A program made the position numbers and the translations under genes. Below the pieces are notes generated by a model that was given only the letters and a program-made list of their open reading frames with translations, did no database searches and had not been told where the DNA came from. A stretch of 63,117 nt of DNA from Cacconaster sp964598495 (GTDB lineage: Bacteria; Bacteroidota; Bacteroidia; Bacteroidales; UBA932). Shown piece by piece: positions 1-7,806 of the stretch. The stretch's first letter is position 1, and every line of letters starts with the position of its first letter. The stretch lies in contig CAZRBY010000009.1 in assembly GCA_964598495.1 (NCBI GenBank), forward strand, positions 1 through 63,117, given 5' to 3'.

Positions 1-720
1 CCCCCCCCCCGAACTTCCAGGACCTACTGTGACCATAATATAAACATCTTTATCGGTAGTGCTTAGCTTGCCTATTAAGTATTCTGTTGCTAAATCGGGT
101 AATGATCGCTGAGAACCTTGAAATACAGCATCCGAAAGCCACCTTCTTTCACTATAAATATCACTGAATTTTTTTTCATTTATTATAACTTCTTGTGGTT
201 TACGGGTTTTAAACAACAGTGACCCGCCACTTTCTTTAAAGGCATTTTCGTAGTTTCTTGCTATTTCTAATGCAGAACGCCCATTCGGAGCAGCACAAAA
301 AACGCGTCTTATATAACCCTCAACATTTCGAACAGTAGAATCATTAATAATTACTGGCATCTCTTCAAAACCGATTTTATGGTCATCCCAAATCTCGCTT
401 CCTGAATATAGAGGGAGAATGAGTTTTTCATAAGTTTCCGGCGTTTGTGGTTTCTCAGTTGCCGTCGCCTCTGGTTTCTCGGTTGCCGTCGCTTCCGTTT
501 TCTCAGTTGCAGTCGTTGCCTCTGCTTTCTCGGAAGTCAGCTCCTGTTCCTTTGCTTGTTCCTTTTCTTTTTCCTTTTTTCTCTCTGCTGCTTTCTCGGC
601 TTCCTTTACTACTGTATTCAGAAGCCCTTTAACGTTTAACTTTACTTTTACTTGTGCTTGTGCCGGAAATGAAAAAGCGGCCACAAGCAGAGCGATGATA
701 ATAATTAATTTGGTTCTCAT
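1..720 (-). CDS. OmpA-family-like outer membrane protein, DUF4892-like domain (partial, 3' end missing)
   Basis: The frame opens at ATG 720 and runs through the window edge with no stop, so only the first 240 codons are present. Residues 1-22 are a signal peptide (MRTKL, hydrophobic stretch, then PAQAQ). Residues ~35-90 are a charged low-complexity linker with three 8-residue repeats ending in ATEK. The rest contains an APNGRSALEIARNYENAF segment, typical of the DUF4892 region that precedes OmpA domains in Bacteroidota. An OmpA C-terminal domain would be expected beyond the edge but is not visible. The last codons read into a C10 tract (poly-Gly) at the very edge, so the final residues are unreliable. 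The domain call rests on recalled family similarity. The gene lies 94 bp downstream of the PPC lipoprotein on the same strand and may be co-transcribed with it. Confidence 0.7.
   Translation of the reverse strand, partial: MRTKLIIIIALLVAAFSFPAQAQVKVKLNVKGLLNTVVKEAEKAAERKKEKEKEQAKEQELTSEKAEATTATEKTEATATEKPEATATEKPQTPETYEKLILPLYSGSEIWDDHKIGFEEMPVIINDSTVRNVEGYIRRVFCAAPNGRSALEIARNYENAFKESGGSLLFKTRKPQEVIINEKKFSDIYSERRWLSDAVFQGSQRSLPDLATEYLIGKLSTTDKDVYIMVTVGPGSSGGG
449..520 (-). repeat. Three tandem 24-bp units inside the DUF4892/OmpA-like gene
   Basis: Three imperfect 24-bp units (449-472, 473-496, 497-520) encode an 8-residue repeat of the type xEATATEK in the linker after the signal peptide. 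The period keeps the reading frame, so unit gain or loss would change linker length without disrupting the protein. Confidence 0.75.
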
Positions 721-814
721 AACTTTATATTTTAAAAATTAATATTATAAATGCCAATGTGAATTTATTTATAATCAAAGTAATGCGCATAGTACTGTTT
801 TTCCGGTTTTTCAA

Positions 815-2085
815 TTAATTCGCATTAGTTTCAGTGAAGGAAATGGTATAGTTGCCGTTGTTGCCAACATAACCACCCAATTTAATATAGAAAAATGAAT
901 TGGATCCGCTAGTGTTATACATTGAGCCGTTTATCGCCTGACCTTTTGTACCGCTTGCGTTTCCAAGATATTTTTTATTCGGATCGTACACCTGAAAATG
1001 AAGTTGTGTGTCTGAAGCTTCCGGTTTAACTGTCCATAATATTTTTTTACCGTTGGCTAACGAGACTTTGAAGAACTCATAATCTCCTCCATTGTCATTG
1101 GCAGCATTTGATAATATTTTACCTGTCAACGTCAGTCCGTTGCTCGGTATCGAAGTGATCTCCCTTGCTTGCTCAAACGTGTCATCGGGCTCATAATCAT
1201 CATTTCCATTAACTACCGGAGTCAATGTGTAATTACCTGTAGTTCTATGGTCAGTAAATCCATCCCATCCCAATACTTGCAGATAAAATTCGTCCTCTTT
1301 AGAAATGAAGGTATAGGAAAGATCTGATCCGGCAGTACCAACTCCTCCGGCAACCAATTTTGCCCTATTTGCTCCGTAAATGTAAATTCTTACCTTCAAG
1401 TCCGCCGACACCTTGTTTAAGGTAAAGGTATAGGAATTCCAAGTGCCGGGTTTAGGGTTCTTGAATTTATAAAAATCATTTTCATATTGCGATACGATCA
1501 CCCCATTATAGGATTTCCCAAATTCAAGTGATTTAGCCTTGTCGAAAGTATGGTTCGGAGCAAACTCATCATTGACTTTCAGATTGGAAACAGTAAAGGA
1601 GTAGCTACCGGTAGTTCTATGGTCAGTAAACCCAACCCATCCGCTAAAACGGATATAAAATGCAATGCCGGGTGTAGCTACCGTATAAGTTAAATTCTGT
1701 CCTCCCGTTGAAGTGCCATGTACCGCAACGCTCTTGCCATCAATATCGTAAAGCTCCAGACGAATCTTTAAATCGGCAGAGACATCGGTTACGCTTATTT
1801 CCACTTTATCATAAGTATCGCTGCTATGTGACGGGGTTATTTTAAACCAATCGTCATCTGTGGTTTCACTAATCTTAGCGTTGTATTTAGTGCCTAAGGT
1901 GACTGCGTACGCTTCTGTTAGTTTGTTGTTAGGTTCATACTTATCAGCAGTGATTACGGGATCGATGATGTCATCGAGATCGAGTTCAAAATCACAGGAA
2001 CCCAAAATAAATGAGAATGCCAAAAATACAATTGTCAATAATGAAAATACATTTTTGGACTTTTCAGTGTTTTTTTGGTTTTCAT
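815..2085 (-). CDS. Surface lipoprotein with three PPC (pre-peptidase C-terminal) repeats; start disrupted by a one-base homopolymer shift
   Basis: The protein has a hydrophobic leader ending in LGSC (lipobox), then acidic residues (CDFELDLDD) as in Bacteroidota surface-export signals. Three homologous ~120-residue modules follow, each opening with a YEPN / APNHTFDKA / YEPDDTFEQA motif and containing a D(W/F)(F/Y)K-like strand, as in PPC beta-sandwich domains. Two of the modules contain the sequence GFTDHRTTG(S/N)Y. No peptidase domain is present. The only plausible ATG (2085, MKTKK) is one base out of frame with the body. The shift lies in an A7 run on the coding strand (plus 2070-2076). One extra A would give a continuous 423-residue protein with a normal lipoprotein signal. 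Otherwise translation would need the in-frame TTG at 2038, which trims the signal peptide n-region. The protein probably binds surface polymers, but its ligand is unknown. Confidence 0.7.
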
Positions 2086-2582
2086 GGCTTTTCGTTTTTA
2101 AAAAATTATGTTTTTTTAATCACAGTAATTCACAACTCGAAACCTGCACCTTGCAGCACTAATAGCAAAGCCGATTGCCGTAGCAAAACGATTTGTCTAC
2201 TACGGATAAATGAACATAAAAGTTTGTTGGAAAAGTTACTTAATTTCGCACGGGGGGGGGTAAATATCTCTATATCAGCAAGATAGCACAAGTCTTCAGA
2301 CGGTTGCTCGAATTGACATAATGCTATATTCCGGTCTTGCTCAAGCATATTAATGGGTCCCCTTCTTTAAACGATTGAGATTCAGCCTTAAAGATAATAT
2401 TTTATTATTAAAAATAAAAAAAAATGGCAAAAAACGAATTATTTTTTTATCAATCAGCTGATTAGACATCTCCATATACTTTGGTTGCTTAGATATAAAG
2501 GCTATGCTAAATGGTCGTAAGTTCAGAAACGGAAGCTCCATAACCGACCGTAGGAAGCTAACAGACTGTCGATACTTATTTG
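2086..2582. other. Gene-free stretch with a G9 tract
   Basis: About 500 bp upstream of the PPC lipoprotein and the Fic gene show no convincing gene. Short open frames here lack family signatures and sensible composition. The stretch holds a G9 run at 2252-2260 and a weak inverted repeat, CCGTAG (near 2176) with CTACGG (near 2200). It may be a decayed gene or a long divergent regulatory region. Confidence 0.5.
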
Positions 2583-2685
2583 CTGTTTTCGCACAATACG
2601 GGACAAAATCGCCCCACTTCAGGACAAAAATCCGATAATTTGTCCCGTATTCCCAATAATTATGCTATTTTTGTCCCGAAAACAG
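2583..2685. promoter_or_regulatory. Operator-like array of GGGACAAA inverted repeats overlapping the Fic promoter
   Basis: Four copies of a (C)GGGACAAA-type box occur: 2599-2608 and 2622-2630 forward (the second reads AGGACAAA), 2639-2648 and 2669-2678 inverted. ATACGGGACAAA (from 2596) pairs with TTTGTCCCGTAT (to 2650), and CTGTTTTCG (2583-2591) pairs with CGAAAACAG (2677-2685). The inverted boxes coincide with a candidate promoter: TTTG at 2639-2642 and a TATTTTTG -7 box at 2666-2673. A repressor bound here would block transcription. The N-terminal winged helix of the Fic protein is a candidate ligand (inference). Confidence 0.65.
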
Positions 2686-2716
2686 TTATAAATAGAAAAA
2701 ATTAAAGTAGAACTTT

Positions 2717-3751
2717 ATGTCAACACAGATTGAAATATTGCAATTTTTGCACTACAACCCATCTTCTAGTAGGGTAGAAATAGCCACTGCTTTGAGTGAA
2801 GCTCCCAATGAAAGGACATTGAAGCGTATCATAGCAGAGTGTGTGCAAAACGGAGAAATTATTGTTGAAGGTAGGGGAAGAGCAACTCGCTATTCTTTAT
2901 CGCCACAAGCTCTTTTAATGATGCCATTGGATATTGAGACTTATTTCAGTGATGATATTGATGAGAGAAAGGTCCATGAGTCATTTAGTTTTGATTTGAT
3001 TAATAATGTTTTACCCAAGGTAAATCTTTTTACTTCTGAAGAAAGTGAACGACTGGAGTCTGCGCATATTGATTTTTTAGGTCATATCTCCACATTGTCG
3101 AAACTTGAATATAATAAGGAAATGGAGCGTCTTGGCGTTGATTTGTCTTGGAAGTCATCACAGATAGAAGGGAATACGTACTCTCTTCTCGAGACGGAAA
3201 GACTCTTAAAAGAAAAGCTGACAGCGGAGGGTAAGACTAAAGAAGAGGCAGTAATGCTACTCAATCACAAGGATGCTTTGGATTTTGTACTTGAGCGTCC
3301 TGAATATTTTAAGGAAATATCTGTTAAGCACATTGAAGAGCTTCATGAGATTTTGATAAAAGAATTAGGAGTAAATAGTGGTATTCGTAAAAGGCGTGTT
3401 GGTGTAACCGGCACGAATTACCGTCCTTTGGATAATGAGTTTCAGATCAGAGAAGCCTTAGAGTGTACTTGTAAATTGATTAATAACAAGACAAATGTTT
3501 TTGAAAAAGCACTGCTAGCGTTAGTTCTTCTTTCTTATATACAAGCTTTCATAGATGGAAACAAGCGTACAGCCAGAATTCTAAGTAACGCTATTTTAAT
3601 TGCATGGGGATATTGTCCTTTATCTTTCCGTACGGTTGATTCAATTGAATATAAAAAAGCAATGCTCATATTTTATGAGCAAAATAACATCGTTGCATTT
3701 AAGAAAATATTCATCGAACAGTACGAATTTGCCGTTAAGAATTATTTTTAA
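2717..3751 (+). CDS. Fic-family protein with N-terminal winged helix and self-inhibitory motif; catalytic His position is Gln
   Basis: The 344-residue protein has a winged helix-turn-helix at residues 1-60 and a Fic fold from ~110 on. The inhibitory (S/T)xxxE(G/N) motif is S147-SQI-E151-G152, placing it among Fic proteins with an N-terminal inhibitory helix. The core reads Q276-A-F-I-D-G-N-K-R284. It keeps the F-x-D-G-N-K-R anion-binding loop, but the usual catalytic histidine of HPFx(D/E)GN(G/K)R is Gln. Fic enzymes normally transfer AMP from ATP to a protein hydroxyl, so this one may be altered or inactive as an AMP transferase. The upstream palindromic boxes and the DNA-binding domain suggest autoregulation. 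It stands alone, and no Fic antitoxin gene lies next to it. Confidence 0.85.
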   Translation: MSTQIEILQFLHYNPSSSRVEIATALSEAPNERTLKRIIAECVQNGEIIVEGRGRATRYSLSPQALLMMPLDIETYFSDDIDERKVHESFSFDLINNVLPKVNLFTSEESERLESAHIDFLGHISTLSKLEYNKEMERLGVDLSWKSSQIEGNTYSLLETERLLKEKLTAEGKTKEEAVMLLNHKDALDFVLERPEYFKEISVKHIEELHEILIKELGVNSGIRKRRVGVTGTNYRPLDNEFQIREALECTCKLINNKTNVFEKALLALVLLSYIQAFIDGNKRTARILSNAILIAWGYCPLSFRTVDSIEYKKAMLIFYEQNNIVAFKKIFIEQYEFAVKNYF

Positions 3752-3830
3752 TCATAAGATTTATACCCGCATGCTAAAAACAACTCCATACTTCTTACTC
3801 TCAACTTAGAACTTGAAACTAAAATATCAC

Positions 3831-3838
3831 TATCTTTA
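3831..3838 (+). promoter_or_regulatory. Candidate -7 box of the glycyl radical enzyme operon
   Basis: TATCTTTA differs by one base from the Bacteroidota TAnnTTTG element and lies 24 bp before the start codon at 3863. No clear -33 element is seen, so this is tentative. Confidence 0.35.
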
Positions 3839-3862
3839 CATTTTACCCCTAACAGCACAACA

Positions 3863-6358
3863 ATGTTCGAAAAAATAAAGACCAACAACCGCAAGCCTGA
3901 ACGCAAATCGAATCAGGAGGGCAATTTCTACACAGAGAATCATGCAAGACCGGGTATGAACCGCCGCATACAGGAGTTGAGGGAGGAGAGCGTTACGACC
4001 CCCGCAACTTTATCCATTGAGCGTGCGCTGATAACCACCCGATTTTACAAGGAAAACAATGGTAAATATTCCATTCCGATGATGCGCGCCCTGAACTTTC
4101 TGGAAATTTGCGAGAAAAAAGCCATTTACATAGGTAAAAATGAGCTGATAGTGGGCGAACGGGGCGAAAAGCCGAAAGCCGTCTCCACATTCCCGGAGCT
4201 CACCTGCCATACGGTCGAAGATTTGAATGTCCTCAATACACGCGACCAACAGCGTTACACTATAAGCCGGGAGGATATCGAAACTTATAAAAAAGAAGTA
4301 ATTCCCTACTGGCAAGGCCGTACCCAACGCGAGCGTATCTTCAACTATGTGCCTCAGGAGTGGAGTGCCGCTTATGAAGCCGGATTGTTTACGGAATTCA
4401 TGGAGCAACGCGCCCCCGGACACACCTGTCTGGATGGGAAAGTTTATAAAAAGGGGATGCTCGACCTCAAAAGGGAGATCAATGAGGAGATAGCCAAATT
4501 GGATTACTTCAACGATCCGGAAGCCACCGACAAGGAGGAGCAGTTGAAGGCGATGGCCATCTCTTGCGATGCTATCATCAGATTAGCTGAACGCTATGCC
4601 GAAAAGGCCGAAGAGATGGCAAAAGAAGAGAAGGATCCCGAACGGAAGAAAGAATTGTCTCAGATAGCTCAGGTTTGTCGCAGAGTGCCGGCACACAAAC
4701 CGACCAATTTCTGGGAGGCAATTCAAATGTACTGGTTTATGCACCTGGGAGTCATTATCGAGTTGAACGGTTGGGATGCCTTTAATCCCGGCCATTTCGA
4801 CCAGCATCTCATACCTTTCTATAAAAATGATTTGGCCAAGGGAACGCTCACCCGGGATGATGCAAAAGAACTTCTCTCCTGTTTCTGGATAAAGGTAAAC
4901 AATCAGCCTGCCCCTCCAAAAGTGGGCATCACCGCGAGTGAAAGCGGTACTTACAACGATTTTACCAATATCAACATTGGAGGTGTTAAACCTGACGGCT
5001 CGGATGCAGTTAATGAGGTTTCCTATCTGATGCTCGAAATTATAGAGGAGCTGCACATCCTGCAGCCCGGCAACTCGGTGCATATTTCATCCCGCACTCC
5101 GGATAAATTTCTGCACGCGGCTATTAAGGTTATCCGCCAGGGACACGGCTATCCTTCGGTCTTCAATCCCGATATCTATGTTCAGCAGATGCTTCGCTCC
5201 GGGAAATCTATTCGTGATGCCCGTGAGGGAGGTTGCAGCGGGTGTATTGAAGTGGGAGCTTTCGGCAAAGAGGCTTTTTTGCTTACAGGGTACCTGAATG
5301 TGCCTAAAATTCTCGAGGTTACACTCTTCAACGGGATTAATCCCGTAACTGGAAAAAAAGTTGGTATTGAGACAGGTGACCCGCGCAATTTCAAATCCTT
5401 TGAAGAGCTCTACGCTGCTTTCCATGCGCAGTTGAAATTTATCATCGATCTGAAAATAAGGATAAACAACTATATCGACCGTATGTTTGCCAAATACGCG
5501 CCGGCAACCTTTTTATCGGTAATTATAGATGATTGCATCAAAAAGGGAAAGGATTATTACAATGGCGGACCTCGCTACAATACTACCTATATCCAATGTA
5601 CAGGGTTAGGCACGATAACCGACTCGTTATCGGTTTTAAAAAAGCATGTTTTCGAGGATAAATCCATCACGATGGAGACCTTGCTTCATGCCATTTCCGT
5701 AAACTTTGAAGGTGAGGAGGTATTGCGCCAGCGTATTCTAAACAATACGCCTTTCTTTGGAAATGATGATGATTACGCAGACGATATTGCAGTCAGGGTC
5801 TACGAAGACCTATTCAAATTGATAGATGGCCGTCCCAATGGAAAAGAGGGTGGAAAATATCACATGAATATGCTCTCCACTACTTGCCATAACTATTTCG
5901 GCAATATAATGGGGGCCTCGCCCAACGGAAGGTTGGCNNNNNNNNNNGAAGGAGCACTGCTGGAGAGTCAGGCACTCCTGAAAGCCATTTCCGACGGTAC
6001 TTCGCCCTCGCACGGTTGCGATACTCACGGTCCTACGGCGGTCATGCGCTCGCTTGTAAAATTGGATCAAATAAAATCGGGCGGCACACTGCTCAATTTG
6101 CGCTTTTTACCGAGTCTGCTGAAACGTGACGAAGATGTGGCTAAATTGGGAAAACTGATCCGTACCTATTTCTCGCAGGGAGGCCACCATGTACAATTTA
6201 ACATAGTGGATACGGCAACCCTGCTGGCCGCACGGGAAAATCCCGAGCAGTATAGGGATTTACTGGTAAGAATGGCGGGATATAGCGACTACTTCAACGA
6301 TATGAACGACAACCTGCAACAGGAAGTGATCGAACGCACCGAAAACGAATCGTTTTAA
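3863..6358 (+). CDS. hypD: Glycyl radical enzyme, probable trans-4-hydroxy-L-proline dehydratase
   Basis: The protein has 831 codons and full glycyl radical enzyme architecture. The thiyl-radical cysteine is in GGCSGCIEVGAFGKE (Cys461, with Glu463), and the C-terminal glycine loop is RMAGYSDYF with Gly806 as the radical site. Spacing Cys-x-Glu-x13-Tyr (461/463/477) matches the Cys434/Glu436/Tyr450 triad I recall for clostridial HypD, and the GCSGC(I/V)E(V/T)GAFGKEA context is typical of HypD rather than of pyruvate formate-lyase, glycerol dehydratase or choline lyase. HypD dehydrates 4-hydroxyproline to pyrroline-5-carboxylate, which ProC then reduces to proline. No proC is adjacent. The activase follows 13 bp downstream. 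An N10 gap (5938-5947) interrupts a conserved block near RLA..EG and probably hides a few more residues than four. Another GRE dehydratase specificity remains possible. Confidence 0.8.
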   Translation: MFEKIKTNNRKPERKSNQEGNFYTENHARPGMNRRIQELREESVTTPATLSIERALITTRFYKENNGKYSIPMMRALNFLEICEKKAIYIGKNELIVGERGEKPKAVSTFPELTCHTVEDLNVLNTRDQQRYTISREDIETYKKEVIPYWQGRTQRERIFNYVPQEWSAAYEAGLFTEFMEQRAPGHTCLDGKVYKKGMLDLKREINEEIAKLDYFNDPEATDKEEQLKAMAISCDAIIRLAERYAEKAEEMAKEEKDPERKKELSQIAQVCRRVPAHKPTNFWEAIQMYWFMHLGVIIELNGWDAFNPGHFDQHLIPFYKNDLAKGTLTRDDAKELLSCFWIKVNNQPAPPKVGITASESGTYNDFTNINIGGVKPDGSDAVNEVSYLMLEIIEELHILQPGNSVHISSRTPDKFLHAAIKVIRQGHGYPSVFNPDIYVQQMLRSGKSIRDAREGGCSGCIEVGAFGKEAFLLTGYLNVPKILEVTLFNGINPVTGKKVGIETGDPRNFKSFEELYAAFHAQLKFIIDLKIRINNYIDRMFAKYAPATFLSVIIDDCIKKGKDYYNGGPRYNTTYIQCTGLGTITDSLSVLKKHVFEDKSITMETLLHAISVNFEGEEVLRQRILNNTPFFGNDDDYADDIAVRVYEDLFKLIDGRPNGKEGGKYHMNMLSTTCHNYFGNIMGASPNGRLXXXXEGALLESQALLKAISDGTSPSHGCDTHGPTAVMRSLVKLDQIKSGGTLLNLRFLPSLLKRDEDVAKLGKLIRTYFSQGGHHVQFNIVDTATLLAARENPEQYRDLLVRMAGYSDYFNDMNDNLQQEVIERTENESF
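5938..5947. other. Assembly gap (N10) in the glycyl radical enzyme gene
   Basis: Ten Ns keep the frame as written, but the flanking conserved block in this family usually has about two more residues between RLA and EG. The true length is probably not ten bases. Confidence 0.9.
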
Positions 6359-6371
6359 AGGCTACAAAATA

Positions 6372-7274
6372 ATGGCTTTTTTGTTCGACATAAAGCGCTA
6401 CTCCATCAACGACGGTCCCGGCATACGCGTAACCCTCTTTTTCAAAGGGTGCCCGTTGTCCTGCAAGTGGTGCCATAACCCCGAGAGCTGGTCGTTTGAA
6501 ACCGAAAAAATGTATGCCAAAAACAAATGTATCGGCTGCTCCTCTTGTGTGGATATTTGTCCCGAAAATGCACTTATCCTGACTGCCGAAGGCATCCAAA
6601 CCGACTTTGCGAAGTGTACCGTTTGCGGTATATGTGCAGTTGTATGCCCTACGAAAGCGATGGAAATGAGCGGGCGGGAATATTCGGAGGATGAAGTAAT
6701 GGCAGCTATTCGGAAAGAGACTGCAATTATGGATTCTTCCGGTGGGGGAGTAACTTTTTCGGGAGGAGAACCCCTCGCTTACCCCGAGGAGTTGAAAAGA
6801 TTGTTGCTAAGGTGTGGGGAAGAGGATATTCACAGGGCTATAGACACCTCGGGATATTCGGACAAGTCAATAATCGAAGATATTTTGCCCCATACCGATT
6901 TGTTTTTATACGATTTGAAACATTTAGATGCGGATATACATAGAGAATGGGTTGGAGTGGATAATGCGATTATTCTCGAAAATCTTCGATTTATTGCAGA
7001 AAGCAACAAGGCTTACCATATCCGAATTCCCTTGATAGAGGAAGTAAACGCTATGGATGAAAACATCAGCGCTACCATTGATTTTTTAAAATCACTAAAA
7101 CGGGTGCCGGATAGAGTAGGATTTTTACCTTATCATAGTATAGCCACGAATAAATATGAGAAACTGGGAAGAGTTTATGATGATAAAGGGCTATCGGCAC
7201 CAAGCCAAGAGAGACAATTGGAAATTTTGAATATCTTTACCGACAACGGATTTAATGCCGTTATCGGTGGTTAG
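6372..7274 (+). CDS. hypE: Glycyl radical enzyme activating protein (radical SAM)
   Basis: The 300-residue radical-SAM activase carries the CxxxCxxC motif (Cys27, Cys31, Cys34 in GCPLSCKWCHNPE). A two-cluster ferredoxin insert follows: Cys53/56/59/63 (CIGCSSCVDICP) and Cys82/85/88/92 (CTVCGICAVVCP). It also has the GGGVTFSGGEP SAM-binding stretch. The ferredoxin insert is normal for activases of dehydratase-type glycyl radical enzymes and absent from the pyruvate formate-lyase activase. It would cleave S-adenosylmethionine reductively and install the radical on Gly806 of the upstream enzyme. Placement 13 bp downstream implies one operon. The symbol follows from the partner assignment and is less sure than the family call. 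Confidence 0.88.
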   Translation: MAFLFDIKRYSINDGPGIRVTLFFKGCPLSCKWCHNPESWSFETEKMYAKNKCIGCSSCVDICPENALILTAEGIQTDFAKCTVCGICAVVCPTKAMEMSGREYSEDEVMAAIRKETAIMDSSGGGVTFSGGEPLAYPEELKRLLLRCGEEDIHRAIDTSGYSDKSIIEDILPHTDLFLYDLKHLDADIHREWVGVDNAIILENLRFIAESNKAYHIRIPLIEEVNAMDENISATIDFLKSLKRVPDRVGFLPYHSIATNKYEKLGRVYDDKGLSAPSQERQLEILNIFTDNGFNAVIGG

Positions 7275-7433
7275 AAGTCTGTTTGGAATTAATGCTTATT
7301 CCGCTAAATTCGCCTGAATGAGATGTTGTGTAAAACCTAAAAATGACATTACAGACACATAGTCCAAAAGAGCGATAGATAATTTTATACTATAGGCTGT
7401 CCAACCGGTATTAATTTTCAATAATCACATTGT

Positions 7434-7472
7434 GGACATTTTTTGTCCTTGCGATTTTTATCCTTATGTTTG
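7434..7472 (+). promoter_or_regulatory. Promoter and controller-box-like palindrome of the restriction-modification operon
   Basis: TTTTG at 7441-7445 and TATGTTTG at 7465-7472 are separated by 19 bp, a good Bacteroidota -33/-7 pair. The palindrome GGACA-TTTTT-TGTCC (7434-7448) overlaps the -33 element, and a further TGTCC half-site lies at 7398-7402. This is where a controller protein would be expected to bind. The box also rules out the upstream in-frame start at 7432, because transcription would begin downstream of it. Confidence 0.65.
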
Positions 7473-7491
7473 TCTAAATTTTAAACTCAAG

Positions 7492-7806
7492 ATGTCAAAA
7501 CAGAAAACTCTAACATTTGGCGAATTTATCAGAGAGTTGAGAGAGAATTGCAATCTAAGGAAAATCGCAGCGGAATTAGACATTGACCCTTCTTTATTGG
7601 GGAAAATAGAAAGAAATGAAAGAAATCCAACTAAGGAGCAAATAAAAAAACTTGCTCAAATATTTAAGCAAGATGAGAATTTTTTACTTTCTGAATATCT
7701 GAGTGACCAGATAGCCTACAAAATTATTGAAGAAGAAAGTGATTTGAATATTTTGAAAGTTGCAGAGAGAAAAGTTCACTACTTAAAAACAAAAAGGAAT
7801 GGCTAA
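7492..7806 (+). CDS. XRE-family regulator, probable R-M controller protein
   Basis: The protein has 104 residues from ATG 7492. It is a single helix-turn-helix (LRKIAAELDIDPSLLGKIERNERNPT, residues ~22-47) with a short C-terminal helix pair, the size and layout of C proteins of restriction-modification systems or of small HTH proteins fused to such operons. The start at 7492 is chosen because the promoter -7 box (7465-7472) lies inside any longer reading. It overlaps the first methyltransferase by 8 bp. It probably delays endonuclease expression by autoregulation through the palindrome at 7434-7448 (inference). Base composition is A+T-rich like the three following genes. Confidence 0.75.
   Translation: MSKQKTLTFGEFIRELRENCNLRKIAAELDIDPSLLGKIERNERNPTKEQIKKLAQIFKQDENFLLSEYLSDQIAYKIIEEESDLNILKVAERKVHYLKTKRNG

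Noticed and set aside
2130..2541. Two short minus-strand open frames (72 and 63 codons) upstream of the Fic gene
   Set aside because: No family signature, no start context, and low-complexity A/T-driven sequence. One spans the G9 tract. Treated as intergenic.
3863..6358. Reading the glycyl radical enzyme as pyruvate formate-lyase
   Set aside because: PFL has two adjacent active-site cysteines and an activase without ferredoxin inserts. Here there is C-x-E with a ferredoxin-containing activase.
7432..7491. Longer start for the R-M controller protein at 7432
   Set aside because: The extra codons overlap the palindrome and both promoter elements. The protein begins naturally at MSKQK (7492).
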